Shown here piece after piece: positions 16,605 through 25,804 of a stretch of DNA of 64,000 bases. Origin of the DNA: CAYNFH01 sp964396385 (lineage in GTDB: Bacteria > Armatimonadota > Chthonomonadetes > Chthonomonadales > CAJBBX01). Both the position numbers and the translations under genes were made by a program. The stretch spans positions 1 through 64,000 of the forward strand of contig CAYNFH010000004.1 of the NCBI GenBank assembly GCA_964396385.1, read 5' to 3'. Every line of letters starts with the position of its first letter. The stretch's first letter is position 1. Under the pieces are notes generated by a model that was not told the origin of the DNA, searched no databases, and saw nothing but the letters and a program-made list of their open reading frames with translations.

Positions 16605-16645
16605 GCGGCGGCAGGAGCCTATGCACGCTCCTGCCGCCGGTCTTT
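16605..16645 (+). terminator. Rho-independent-type terminator after the prepilin gene
   Basis: CGGCGGCAGGAGC (16606-16618) pairs perfectly with GCTCCTGCCGCCG (16627-16639) over 13 base pairs with an 8-base loop, followed by GTCTTTGTC. The T-run is short. Confidence 0.7.
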
Positions 16646-16660
16646 GTCTCAGAATTTCTG

Positions 16661-18586
16661 ATGGGAAGCAAAGCAAGAAACATCGTCGCCGTTACGCTTG
16701 TTGTTGCCGCGGTAGGCGCGGCGCTGGCGGTGTCGGTGCCGTACACGGCGGCCTACCGGAACGCGCGCTTCTCCCGAATGAGCCTGGACGAGCAGATCCG
16801 CACCCAGGCGCGGTACGCCGACGACCCGATCTTCCTGTACTACCTGGGCCGCAAGCTCAACCGGCAGCAACGGTTCGCGGAGGCGCGGCCGTTCCTGGAG
16901 AGAGCCGTGGGCATCGATCCGGACTCGGTCGCCTACCGAGACGAGTGGGCTCGCGCCCAGCTCGGCACGGGGCAGGTCTCCACCGCCTTCGGTCAACTCC
17001 GCCAGTTCCTGGGTACGCACCCTCACTCGGCGGAGGCTCACCTGCTGGTGGCAAAGTTCTACGCCACTGAGCAGAATAATGAGCCCGCGCGACGAGCTCT
17101 GGAGGAAGCGGTGAAGCTCGACCCCGGCAATGCGGAAGCCTGGTCGCTCCTGGCCCAGGTCCGTGTCAAGCTGGGCAATACAGGGGGAGCGCAGGAAGCC
17201 CTGGAAAGAGCGCTGGAGCTGCGGCCGAACGACGCGAGCGACCACCTGCAGCTTGCGACGATTCTCGGGACGGACCCCCAACGGGCCGGGGCCGAGTACC
17301 GGCGGGCTCTGGAGCTAAGTCCCAAGGATGCCGTGTGCCACCGGCAGTATGGCCGATTCCTGCTGGACCATGGACAGCCGGCCGAGGCCGAAACCCAGGC
17401 GCGCCGGGCCCTGGAGCTGGGACCCGCCGATCCGCTCGCGGCCGATCTGGTGGGGCGCTGTCTTGTTGCCGAAGGCAGGGAGCGGGACGGTATTCCCTAT
17501 CTGGAGCAGGCCGCCAGGCTGGCCCCCAGCGATCCCTTGCCGGTAGACGACCTACGCCGCGCGTGCGAGCGGATAGGCGACCGTGGGGCCGCGGCCAAGT
17601 GGCAGGCGCGTTTTGTCGTCCTGCGCGGAGAGGCTGACGAGCGGCGAGCGCTCAAGGATGCGACCAGCGCGCACCCGGAGGATACAGCCGCGCATTTGCG
17701 GTATGCCGCCGCCCTGGCCCGCATAGGGGACGTGAATGGCTGCGTCCAGCAGCATGCCTTCGCCGCCAGGACCAGGCCGGACAGCGCCCCTGTACTGATT
17801 GCCGCCGCGCGGGACCTGGACCGCTGCGACTACAGCAAGGAAGCGCTTCCACTCGCTCGCCAGGCGGCAGAGGCTGCCAACCAGAATCCCGAGGCATTCG
17901 AGACCCTGGGGGACATTCTCGTGCACCTCGGCCGCCTGGAGGAGGCAGCCGTCAATTACGACCGTATCCGGGACTGGAAGCAGAGCCAGCGGGCGGTCTA
18001 CGCGCAGAGGATTGCGCACGAGGCCAAGATCCTGGCCAACAGCGATGCACCCGCGGAGAAACTGCTCCGCCAGGCGAGCCACGAGCAGGATACTGCCAAG
18101 GCCGAGCCGCTTCTTCATCAGGCCCTCGCCGTAGATCCGGACAACACGCGCTGTCTGCGAGCGCTTCTGCTGGCGCAATACCACCGTGGGGAAGCGGTGA
18201 ATGCTACGAACACAGCGGCGCGGCTCCTCACTATCTCCCCGGAGGACGGCATCGCCCACGCGCTCTTTGTAGTCCTGTATCTGCGCAGTCACTCGAAGAA
18301 TACGCTAAGTGAGGCCGAGAACCGCGCGCTGGATGCCCACTTGGGGGTGGCCGGACAGGATACATTGGCTGCGCCCGCCGCCCTCTATGCCTCAGGGCTG
18401 GTTGAGCTCAAGCGAGGCCACCCTCAGACCGCAGTGCACGATCTGGAACAGGCAGCGCGCGTGGATCCCACATCGCTGGAGGTGTATCGCAAGCTGGCGG
18501 AAGCCAGGGATAGAGCAGGAGACGTGGCCGGCGCGAAGCGCGCCCTGGCGGAGCTTGAGCAGCGTCGGCATTCGATGGAGGAGTGA
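16661..18586 (+). CDS. membrane-anchored TPR protein
   Basis: A 641-residue protein with one N-terminal membrane segment (residues 8-27) and then TPR repeats throughout, with motifs such as RFAEARPFLERAVGIDPDS and AWSLLAQVRVKLGNTGGAQE. TPR arrays bind partner proteins. It is clearly paralogous to the TPR protein at 48761-50290: both have RLNQQRRFAEA/KLNRQQRFAEA, GLDPDS/GIDPDS, RDEWAxA and GTHPxxAxAH segments at matching positions. Both lie downstream of a prepilin and upstream of a small single-pass protein, so the three probably act together, perhaps in pseudopilus assembly or secretion. ATG 16661; the terminator in front suggests a separate or attenuated transcript. Confidence 0.88.
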   Translation: MGSKARNIVAVTLVVAAVGAALAVSVPYTAAYRNARFSRMSLDEQIRTQARYADDPIFLYYLGRKLNRQQRFAEARPFLERAVGIDPDSVAYRDEWARAQLGTGQVSTAFGQLRQFLGTHPHSAEAHLLVAKFYATEQNNEPARRALEEAVKLDPGNAEAWSLLAQVRVKLGNTGGAQEALERALELRPNDASDHLQLATILGTDPQRAGAEYRRALELSPKDAVCHRQYGRFLLDHGQPAEAETQARRALELGPADPLAADLVGRCLVAEGRERDGIPYLEQAARLAPSDPLPVDDLRRACERIGDRGAAAKWQARFVVLRGEADERRALKDATSAHPEDTAAHLRYAAALARIGDVNGCVQQHAFAARTRPDSAPVLIAAARDLDRCDYSKEALPLARQAAEAANQNPEAFETLGDILVHLGRLEEAAVNYDRIRDWKQSQRAVYAQRIAHEAKILANSDAPAEKLLRQASHEQDTAKAEPLLHQALAVDPDNTRCLRALLLAQYHRGEAVNATNTAARLLTISPEDGIAHALFVVLYLRSHSKNTLSEAENRALDAHLGVAGQDTLAAPAALYASGLVELKRGHPQTAVHDLEQAARVDPTSLEVYRKLAEARDRAGDVAGAKRALAELEQRRHSMEE

Positions 18587-18592
18587 AGAGAG

Positions 18593-18853
18593 ATGAAGCA
18601 GCAGGTTAGTCCCGCTGTTATCGCGATCATCGTGGTGGTGGTCGTGGCCATCTGCGCGTTTGTGGGCTATCGGATGTTGCGCCCGCCAACCGCTACGGCC
18701 AATGTATCGCCGCAAGCTCTCCAGGCGCACCAGGTGCCGAAGGAGTTCAACGGGCAAGTGGTGCCTCCAAACGCGCCGGTGGACATCCCTGTCCAGGCAA
18801 TGCAATCCGGAGCGGCTAACGGGCAAGCGGCCCCAGGTACCTCCGGCCCATAG
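18593..18853 (+). CDS. small single-pass membrane protein of the prepilin-TPR cassette
   Basis: An 86-residue protein: short polar N-terminus, one membrane helix (residues 8-27, AVIAIIVVVVVAICAFVGY) and a Pro/Ala/Gln-rich tail of about 55 residues likely to be disordered outside the membrane. It starts 7 bases after the TPR gene. A protein of the same layout occupies the same place in the second cassette (48389-48697), but the tails differ. No enzymatic motif. Confidence 0.75.
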   Translation: MKQQVSPAVIAIIVVVVVAICAFVGYRMLRPPTATANVSPQALQAHQVPKEFNGQVVPPNAPVDIPVQAMQSGAANGQAAPGTSGP

Positions 18854-18854
18854 G

Positions 18855-20108
18855 GTGGAATTCCCGCGCGTTATTCGCGTGGAGTGGGGCCGGCTGGAAA
18901 GCCGGAGGCCGCGCTGTGCGGGGAGCAATGCGCGGCTGGGCGAGCACGGGATCGCGGTCCGGCCCTCCATCGCGCGGATCACGCTGGAGGACGGCTCCAG
19001 CGGCTTCGGCTCCTGCTGGGCATCCCGCGAGGCCTCCGAGCGGTTGATCGGCCGGCCGGTTTCCGAGCTGTTTGCCCCCTCTGAAGGCGTCCCGCAACGG
19101 TGGCGGGCCTTCGATTTCCCCCTCTGGGACCTAGCCGCCCGCCGCGCGGACGTGCCGGTGTACGCGCTGGCAGCAGAGGCACGGGTTCGGGGTTCAGGGT
19201 TCGGAGTTCGGTATCAGGAGAACGGTGAACCGAAGCCCGGAGTCGGGAGTCACCCCCTCACCCCTGCGGCCGCGCGAGCCTCGCCCGGCTCGCGAGTCGG
19301 AAGGCCGCAGCACCTTCACCCACTCACGGTCCCCTGCTACGACACCTCGCTTTACTTCGACGACCTGCACCTTGGCTCGACAGAGGAGGCGGCGGAGTGT
19401 ATAGCCGGGGAGGCTCGGGAGGGGTTTGAGCGGGGCCATCGGGCGTTCAAGATGAAGGTGGGGCGCGGCGCCAGGCACCTGCCCCTGGAGGAGGGCACGC
19501 AGCGGGACATCGCCATGGTGAGGGCGGTGCGCGAGGCGGTCGGCCCAGACTCCGCGCTGATGATGGACGCCAACAACGGCTACAACCTGAACCTGGCGAA
19601 GCGGGTACTTGCGGAGACCGCGGAGTACCGAATCTTCTGGCTAGAGGAGCCGTTCCACGAGGATCCGGTGCTCTACCGCGACCTCAAGGAGTGGATGGAG
19701 CGCGAAAGTATTCCCACGCTCATCGCGGACGGAGAGGGCGACGCTTCGCCCCACCTTTTAGAGTGGGCGCGCGACGGGCTGGTGGACGTGGTGCAGTACG
19801 ACATCTTCGGCTACGGGTTCACGCGGTGGATGGAGACCGGCCAACAGCTCGACGCGTGGGGCGTGCGGACCGCGCCGCACCACTACGGCGGCCATCTGGG
19901 CAATTACGCCGCCTGCCACCTGGCGCCCGCCATCCGGCGCTTCACCTTCGTAGAGTGGGACCACTGTGACTCGGAGTGGCTGGATTGCTCCGGGTACACG
20001 CTAGAGGAAGGCCGCGTCCAAGTTCCTGACACTCCGGGCTTCGGCCTCGCTCTGGATGAATCCGCGTTTCAGCAGGCGGTCCAGAATTCCGGCTACCGCG
20101 TCCCCTGA
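18855..20108 (+). CDS. enolase-superfamily (mandelate racemase-like) protein
   Basis: A 417-residue protein if GTG 18855 is the start (one base after the preceding stop). The TIM-barrel half shows FKMKVGRG (the Lys-x-Lys acid/base motif), MMDANNG and WLEEPFHED metal ligands (Asp, Glu) and a C-terminal APHHYGG His, the pattern of the mandelate racemase/muconate lactonizing subgroup that abstracts a proton alpha to a carboxylate. Likely a sugar-acid dehydratase or racemase; substrate not predictable. Element I is translated in frame between the N-terminal capping domain and the barrel (about residues 110-158), with sequence such as RGSGFGVRY and SHPLTPAAA. Whether the protein folds with this insert is uncertain. 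Confidence 0.82.
   Translation: MEFPRVIRVEWGRLESRRPRCAGSNARLGEHGIAVRPSIARITLEDGSSGFGSCWASREASERLIGRPVSELFAPSEGVPQRWRAFDFPLWDLAARRADVPVYALAAEARVRGSGFGVRYQENGEPKPGVGSHPLTPAAARASPGSRVGRPQHLHPLTVPCYDTSLYFDDLHLGSTEEAAECIAGEAREGFERGHRAFKMKVGRGARHLPLEEGTQRDIAMVRAVREAVGPDSALMMDANNGYNLNLAKRVLAETAEYRIFWLEEPFHEDPVLYRDLKEWMERESIPTLIADGEGDASPHLLEWARDGLVDVVQYDIFGYGFTRWMETGQQLDAWGVRTAPHHYGGHLGNYAACHLAPAIRRFTFVEWDHCDSEWLDCSGYTLEEGRVQVPDTPGFGLALDESAFQQAVQNSGYRVP
19181..19330. repeat. Composite repeat element I (GGGTTCG block plus CACCCCCTC block), in frame inside the enolase-superfamily gene
   Basis: GGGTTCG/GGGTTCA units at 19182-19211, GGAGTCGGGAGTCACCCCCT (19239-19258) and CCTTCACCCACTCAC (19313-19327). 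The blocks are translated in frame. The middle part is GC-rich and lacks obvious repeats. Confidence 0.65.
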
Positions 20109-20190
20109 CCGATTATCAGCCGCGCAAAAGTCACGGGCGTGCGCCCAGAGGAACCATCGGCAACACTGCCGAATGCCCACGCGTCTGCTC

Positions 20191-20216
20191 TGACCATCAA
20201 CCATCAACCATCAGCC
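20191..20216. repeat. Repeat element J (CCATCAA units)
   Basis: Three tandem CCATCAA-type heptamers just in front of the malic enzyme start codon at 20229. No inverted partner is seen nearby. Confidence 0.65.
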
Positions 20217-20228
20217 AATAACCTGTTC

Positions 20229-21644
<1,416 letters not shown>

Positions 21645-21689
21645 CGCTCCGCTGTCGCCTGCCAGGCGCCGGAGGAGTCTGCGGAGGAC

Positions 21690-21992
21690 ATGAGCATCGA
21701 GAACAGGCTACCGTCCATCCCCTTTGATGGCACGGATTTCGCCTCCGGACGGGCAAGCGGCACTTCATCCGAGGATCTTGGATCGGATCGGCTTTTGGCC
21801 CGCGTCCGAAGGCCGCCATCCATACTGGAAGGCATCGCGCACATGTTCGATTTCGCGGGCGTTCTCGCGGACGAGCCTGTTCCCATGCCAACCGAACCCA
21901 GTAGCCGTGACGCGCTCGCCCAAGCGTGGAGTACCCTTGGCCGTCAGTTGCGGAGCGTGATGAGTGAGCAGCGAGCGTCCCGACGACGGTGA
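21690..21992 (+). CDS. short hypothetical protein
   Basis: A 100-residue frame starting at ATG 21690 behind GCGGAGGAC. Its C-terminal half (ILEGIAHMFDFAGVLAD and then DALAQAWSTLGRQLRSVM) resembles a widespread family of small proteins of unknown function that end in an Asp/Ala-rich helix followed by W-x-x-V/L-G-x-x-L-x-x-A/V-M. The N-terminal half is low in conserved features. The composition is slightly less GC-rich than the neighbours. A minus-strand frame at 21765-22022 covers the same bases and cannot be fully excluded. No function can be given. Confidence 0.5.
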   Translation: MSIENRLPSIPFDGTDFASGRASGTSSEDLGSDRLLARVRRPPSILEGIAHMFDFAGVLADEPVPMPTEPSSRDALAQAWSTLGRQLRSVMSEQRASRRR

Positions 21993-22118
21993 GATACGCG
22001 GGTCGTTTACGGCAGTATTCAAGTCAAGGCTAAGGAACGCGAGCGGGAACGGAAGCGCCAGGCCTGCGCCGGCAGCCGCGAGTGATACAATGGATCCAGT
22101 TCAGTTGGAGGTGTGCAA

Positions 22119-22406
22119 GTGGCGCGGACGATAGAGGTGAGCTTGCCGGAGGAGCTGGTCGAGCGCATTGATCAGCGTGTGCGGGCGAAGGGGAGTGACC
22201 GGAGCCACGCGGTTCAGGAGCTCGTTGAGAAGGGGCTCCTGAGCGAGGAGCTCCCGCATGCGGGCATGAGCGTTGCCGAGATCCTGTCGCGGGCGTCCGG
22301 ACCGTCACCCGCAGACTCTATGACGGATCAAGAGCTTGCCGAACTTGCTGAGGATGAAGTAAGAGCGTGCCGGGCCGACAAGCGGCAGGCCCGCTCGGAT
22401 GCATGA
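22119..22406 (+). CDS. ribbon-helix-helix antitoxin-like protein
   Basis: A 95-residue protein from GTG 22119, with GGAGGTG five bases upstream (an earlier in-frame GTG at 22113 is inside that site). The N-terminus ARTIEVSLPEELVERIDQ is a typical ribbon-helix-helix DNA-binding fold, followed by an acidic C-terminus (MTDQELAELAEDEVR) that would bind the toxin. Its stop overlaps the start of the PIN-domain gene (ATGCATGA), the usual antitoxin-toxin arrangement; RHH antitoxins normally autorepress their operon. Its partner is frameshifted, so it may now be an orphan. Confidence 0.8.
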   Translation: MARTIEVSLPEELVERIDQRVRAKGSDRSHAVQELVEKGLLSEELPHAGMSVAEILSRASGPSPADSMTDQELAELAEDEVRACRADKRQARSDA

Positions 22407-22880
22407 GACTCTGCGCGTAGTAATCGACACCGCAGTGGTATTGCAAGCCGCGCTTCGTCCCGCCGGCCCCGCAGGACGCCTCCTGTCGTTGGTCGATAAG
22501 GGCGTATTCACGCTCTGCCTGAGCGACGCCAGCCTCGAAGAATATGAGATGTCCTTGGGCGTCCCTCTATTCGGGCCAAGAATCCTCATCTCACAGATGA
22601 ACTCGTTTCCGCCCTAATTGGCCGTATCCGAGCGTACGGCATACATGTAGCGGAAGTTCCAGACCACATTCGCTACTCCCGCGATCCCGACGACGAACAC
22701 GTCATTAACCTGGCAATTGAAGCAAACGCTGATTACCTTGTGACGCGCGACAATGACCTCTTGGACCTGATGGAAGGTGCCGACTTCTCCGGCCGGTTCC
22801 CTTCGGTTCGTATTCTGAATCCCATTGAGTTCCTTCGCGAACTGGCACAGATGCACGCTGGCGATTCACGCGCCGAGTGA
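22399..22880 (+). pseudogene. PIN-domain toxin with a single-base frameshift
   Basis: The gene starts at ATG 22399 with HETLRVVIDTAVVLQAALRP, holding the first PIN-domain Asp. The original frame drops out after SDASLEEYE near 22545 and would stop at 22617. The +2 frame then carries the rest without a break: VLGRPSIRAKNPHLTDELV, RDPDDEHVINLAIEANADY and LVTRDNDLLDL, containing the later acidic residues, ending at 22880. Restoring one G (GAG-GAT-GTC for GAG-ATG-TCC) rejoins the frames as EEYEDVLGRP, the expected PIN sequence. VapC-like PIN domains are Mg-dependent RNases. Either a genuine recent inactivation or a sequencing/assembly error. The 3' end overlaps the convergent dioxygenase gene by 15 bases. 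Confidence 0.85.
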
Positions 22881-23594
22881 ATGGCTGCTTCCACGCAGGA
22901 TCGCCCGGGCGACGGCCCAGGGGTAGTCCAGGTCCTCCTCCCGGGCGTTGCGGTAGGTGCCGACCCACGCCCAGCGGTCCTCGCCGGTGGCGTTGGGGTA
23001 GCTGGCATGGAGGGTGAGGTCGTGGAAGAAGACCGCGCCGCCAGCCGGCACTGCTGCCACTACCTCGCGGGATTCATCGACAGCGCCCGGACGGATCCGC
23101 TCGCTAAATGCCTCACCGGGCGCAGCCTGGCCGTCATGCGCCACGGATGCGGTATGGGAGCCGGGCAGCAGCTTCATGCAGCCGTTGTCGATGGTGGCGT
23201 CATCCAGGGCGAGCCAGACCGAGATCTTGTGCGCGCCGTGCCAGTAGGGCCAGTCCTGGTGCCAGGGGGTGCCGAAGTCCGTTCCTTCCCGCTTTAAGAC
23301 CACTTTGTCGCTCAGGAACTCGATGTCCGGGGCGTAGATCTCCTCCAGCACGTCCAGGATGCGCGGATCCCGCGCCAGGTCCCGGCACGTCTCGCTCCGG
23401 ATGGAGAGCCCCACGTAGACGCCCCCGTTCATGGCGCGCCGCGGGTCGCGCCTTTCCGCCTCCGCCTCGCGCCGGACCAGTTCCAGCACGTCCCGCACCG
23501 CCTCTTTCACGCTGCGGGCCTCTGCGGGGGCAAGCAGCGAGGGAAGGATCAGGAACCCGTCCCTCCGAAACCGCGCCGCGCGATCTTCTGCCAT
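22866..23594 (-). CDS. phytanoyl-CoA dioxygenase family protein
   Basis: A 242-residue Fe(II)/2-oxoglutarate oxygenase. WHQDWPYWH gives the metal-binding His-x-Asp (H112, D114); FFHDLTLHASYPN with DRWAW further on supplies the distal His and the 2-oxoglutarate-binding Arg. The residues KLLPGSHT are also typical. ATG 23594 has GAGGTG upstream. Element K lies directly upstream of the gene. Substrate unknown; the similar gene at 33394 is also followed by a GH43 gene in this window. Confidence 0.88.
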   Translation of the reverse strand: MAEDRAARFRRDGFLILPSLLAPAEARSVKEAVRDVLELVRREAEAERRDPRRAMNGGVYVGLSIRSETCRDLARDPRILDVLEEIYAPDIEFLSDKVVLKREGTDFGTPWHQDWPYWHGAHKISVWLALDDATIDNGCMKLLPGSHTASVAHDGQAAPGEAFSERIRPGAVDESREVVAAVPAGGAVFFHDLTLHASYPNATGEDRWAWVGTYRNAREEDLDYPWAVARAILRGSSHSLGA

Positions 23595-23610
23595 GGGTCA
23601 CCTCTTCTGC

Positions 23611-23665
23611 AGGGTTCAGGCTTCGGGGTTCGGGGCACGGAGACCGGATTCCTGGCGGCGGACGG
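23611..23665. repeat. Repeat element K (GGGTTC units and core GAGACCGGATTCCTGGCGG)
   Basis: GGGTTCAGGCTTCGGGGTTCGG at 23612-23633 in two runs, then the junction GAGACCGGATTCCTGGCGG (23640-23658). The junction is nearly identical to the one in element M read on the other strand. Confidence 0.7.
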
Positions 23666-23784
23666 AGCGTCGGCCCCGCTCTTTAGAAGCCTGTGCCTTT
23701 CGCAGGCGTCCTGAGCGGTATTATTAAGGCGCGAGCGAGCGACACCCGGGTCGCCGCCACCATGCGATGGAGGAAACCCCACCC

Positions 23785-24576
23785 ATGCGATCCGCGACAA
23801 TTACCGGCATCCTTACGTCCCTGGCTCTCATGGGCCTGGTGTTCGGCTGCGGAAGCAACGGTCCCGGCGGACCGCCCTTCGCCAAGGTCCGCACCTTCAA
23901 TGCGTACATCCCGGCTTCCGGAGCGGCCCCCACGCTTACCTTCACGTCCGGGACCACAACGCTCGGCAACGCCGTGGGCTTTAGCCAGTTCGGAAATAGC
24001 GGGAACTACACCACCGTTCCGAGCGGGAGCTTCACGGCTACGGCTACGGGTCCCGGAGCGCCGACCCCGCTCCAGTTCACATCGAGCCAGAGCCTGGAAA
24101 GCAACAACACTACCTACACCCTGATCGCCGCCGGGGAAGCAGGACGGAGCGGGGCGCTCGCGCCGCAGCTCATGGTGGTACAGGATAACCTGGGCCAGTT
24201 CCTGAACGCCCCCGCGCAGGACGCCGTCATCCGGGTCCTCAACCTGTCCGCCAATCCCAATCCCATAGGCCTCTACTCCACTTCCAACGGTGTGCCTACC
24301 ACCCCGGTCAAATCCGACGTGGTGAATTCGGACTTCGGCAACATAGCATATGGTGTTTCGACCTCGACCGTTATCCTGAGCGTACCGGTGTCCCAGCTCA
24401 CCAACCTGGCCATTGTGGACGCGACGCAGGCCAATCCCAAGACTGTTCTCGCCAACGTGCCGGCATTTCCAGGGCAGCCGCTTCGGGCATTCACGCTATA
24501 TGTCACCGGCCAGCCCGGCAACCAGGCCGAGCCGATGACCGCCACCTGGGTTCAGGACTACCCGCCCACCTCCTGA
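23785..24576 (+). CDS. DUF4397 domain lipoprotein
   Basis: A 263-residue protein from ATG 23785 (GGAGGA nine bases upstream; an in-frame ATG at 23767 has none). The N-terminus is a lipoprotein signal with lipobox LVFGC (Cys about residue 20). The body repeats a DUF4397-type beta pattern, e.g. AKVRTFNAYIPASGAAPTL and AVIRVLNLSANPNPIGLY, seen in secreted proteins that probably bind or coat surfaces. Gly/Ser/Thr-rich composition suits an extracytoplasmic location. It ends before a hairpin at 24592. No enzymatic role is suggested. Confidence 0.8.
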   Translation: MRSATITGILTSLALMGLVFGCGSNGPGGPPFAKVRTFNAYIPASGAAPTLTFTSGTTTLGNAVGFSQFGNSGNYTTVPSGSFTATATGPGAPTPLQFTSSQSLESNNTTYTLIAAGEAGRSGALAPQLMVVQDNLGQFLNAPAQDAVIRVLNLSANPNPIGLYSTSNGVPTTPVKSDVVNSDFGNIAYGVSTSTVILSVPVSQLTNLAIVDATQANPKTVLANVPAFPGQPLRAFTLYVTGQPGNQAEPMTATWVQDYPPTS

Positions 24577-24591
24577 TGTACAGTACACGGA

Positions 24592-24619
24592 AGGCCGCCG
24601 TTCTCTTGAGCGGCGGCCT
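24592..24619 (+). terminator. Hairpin after the DUF4397 gene
   Basis: AGGCCGCCG (24592-24600) and CGGCGGCCT (24611-24619) pair perfectly over 9 base pairs with a 10-base loop, 15 bases after the stop codon. There is no T-run, so termination is inferred from position only. Confidence 0.5.
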
Positions 24620-24662
24620 CGATTCCGCATAGGAGCCAAACAAGGAGGAATCGCGCGCGCAT

Positions 24663-25721
24663 TTGCCGATAATGCCCTTGATGGTCATGGTCGGCACGCG
24701 AGCCGCCCCGGCGATGCAGCCGGAGGCGCCCGCGGAGGTCCTTGAAGACGGATCCGCGCGGCCCGCCCTCGTATACACCAATCCGGTTTACGCGCACGAT
24801 TTTCCGGACCCGTTCCTGCAGCACTTCGGAGATCGGTTCTTCGCCTTCGCTACCCAGAGCGCCGGCCACGGATTCCAGGTGATGGAGTCCGCGGATCTCG
24901 TGCACTGGACGCACCTGGGCACCGCGTTTATCCCCCCCTGGTCCTCCAAGCATCTCTGGGCGCCGGAAGTAGTCCGACACCGGGACCGCTTCTACATGAC
25001 CTACTCCGCGCTGAACCCGCGCACACGCAAGCACGACATCGGGATAGCGACAGCGAACCACCCGGCCGGCCCGTTCACGCATCGCTCTATCCTGGTGCGC
25101 GGTGACGCCAACCGTTACGGAGTCATAGACGGCACGCTCTTCTTTGAGGACGACGGAACGCCGTACTTGGTCTATTCGGAGGAGAACCCGCGCACCATCG
25201 TAATCCGCCGGCTGACGCCGGACCTCCTTTGCGCCGAAGGCGAGGCCACCATACTGATCCGTCCCGACCGCTGTTGGGAGCGGGGCATCACAGAGGCGCC
25301 CACGCTCATCCTGAGGAACGGCGTCTACCATCTCTTCTTCTCGGTAGGCTGGTACCAGAGCAGCAAGCAGGAGGCCTGCTATGCCGTCTGCCACGCCTCC
25401 GCCTCTTCTCTGCTCGGGCCGTACCGGAAATCGCCTTCGCCTATTCTCGCGACGGAGCCCGGCGCGGTATATGGCCCCGGCCACCAGTGTCTTATCACCC
25501 TGGAGAGCGGGGAGACCTGGATGGCCTACCACGCATGGGACAACCGCCGCCAGCCCCGCTACGGGTCCAATCCCGCCGGCCGCACGCTGCGTATCGACCG
25601 GCTGGTCTGGAAGGGCCGGCGCCCGGTAGTCTCCGGCCCCACCTTCATGCCCCAGCCCGCCCCCGGCGCAATCCGTTGTACAGTAGAGGTACAGCGAAGC
25701 GGCGCCTTTTCCGTCAAATGA
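24663..25721 (+). CDS. glycoside hydrolase family 43-like protein
   Basis: A 352-residue five-bladed beta-propeller glycosidase by resemblance to GH43 (arabinofuranosidase/xylosidase). Candidate catalytic acids are Asp in DFPDPFL, Asp in VIDGTLFFEDDGTPYLVYS and Glu in ITEAPTL. WAPEV and GPGHQC are further family marks. The start is TTG 24663, 13 bases behind a strong AGGAGGAA; ATG 24672 is possible. A hydrophobic but short leader suggests export. It is a close paralogue of the gene at 34283-35353: the stretches APTLILRNGVYHLFFSVGWY and ACYAVCHAS are shared. Likely acts on arabinose-containing plant polysaccharide. Confidence 0.88.
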   Translation: MPIMPLMVMVGTRAAPAMQPEAPAEVLEDGSARPALVYTNPVYAHDFPDPFLQHFGDRFFAFATQSAGHGFQVMESADLVHWTHLGTAFIPPWSSKHLWAPEVVRHRDRFYMTYSALNPRTRKHDIGIATANHPAGPFTHRSILVRGDANRYGVIDGTLFFEDDGTPYLVYSEENPRTIVIRRLTPDLLCAEGEATILIRPDRCWERGITEAPTLILRNGVYHLFFSVGWYQSSKQEACYAVCHASASSLLGPYRKSPSPILATEPGAVYGPGHQCLITLESGETWMAYHAWDNRRQPRYGSNPAGRTLRIDRLVWKGRRPVVSGPTFMPQPAPGAIRCTVEVQRSGAFSVK

Positions 25722-25804
25722 CGCAGGACGTGTCGCCGCCCCGTAGAGGAAAGATAGCTCGTTAGTCCAGGAGCGATATTGCCGCACCCGGAAGGTTGAC
25801 TACC

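Noticed and set aside
21765..22022. 85-codon minus-strand frame over the small hypothetical gene
   Set aside because: Its second half looks protein-like, but the plus-strand frame has a ribosome site and a familiar C-terminal pattern; kept only as an alternative.
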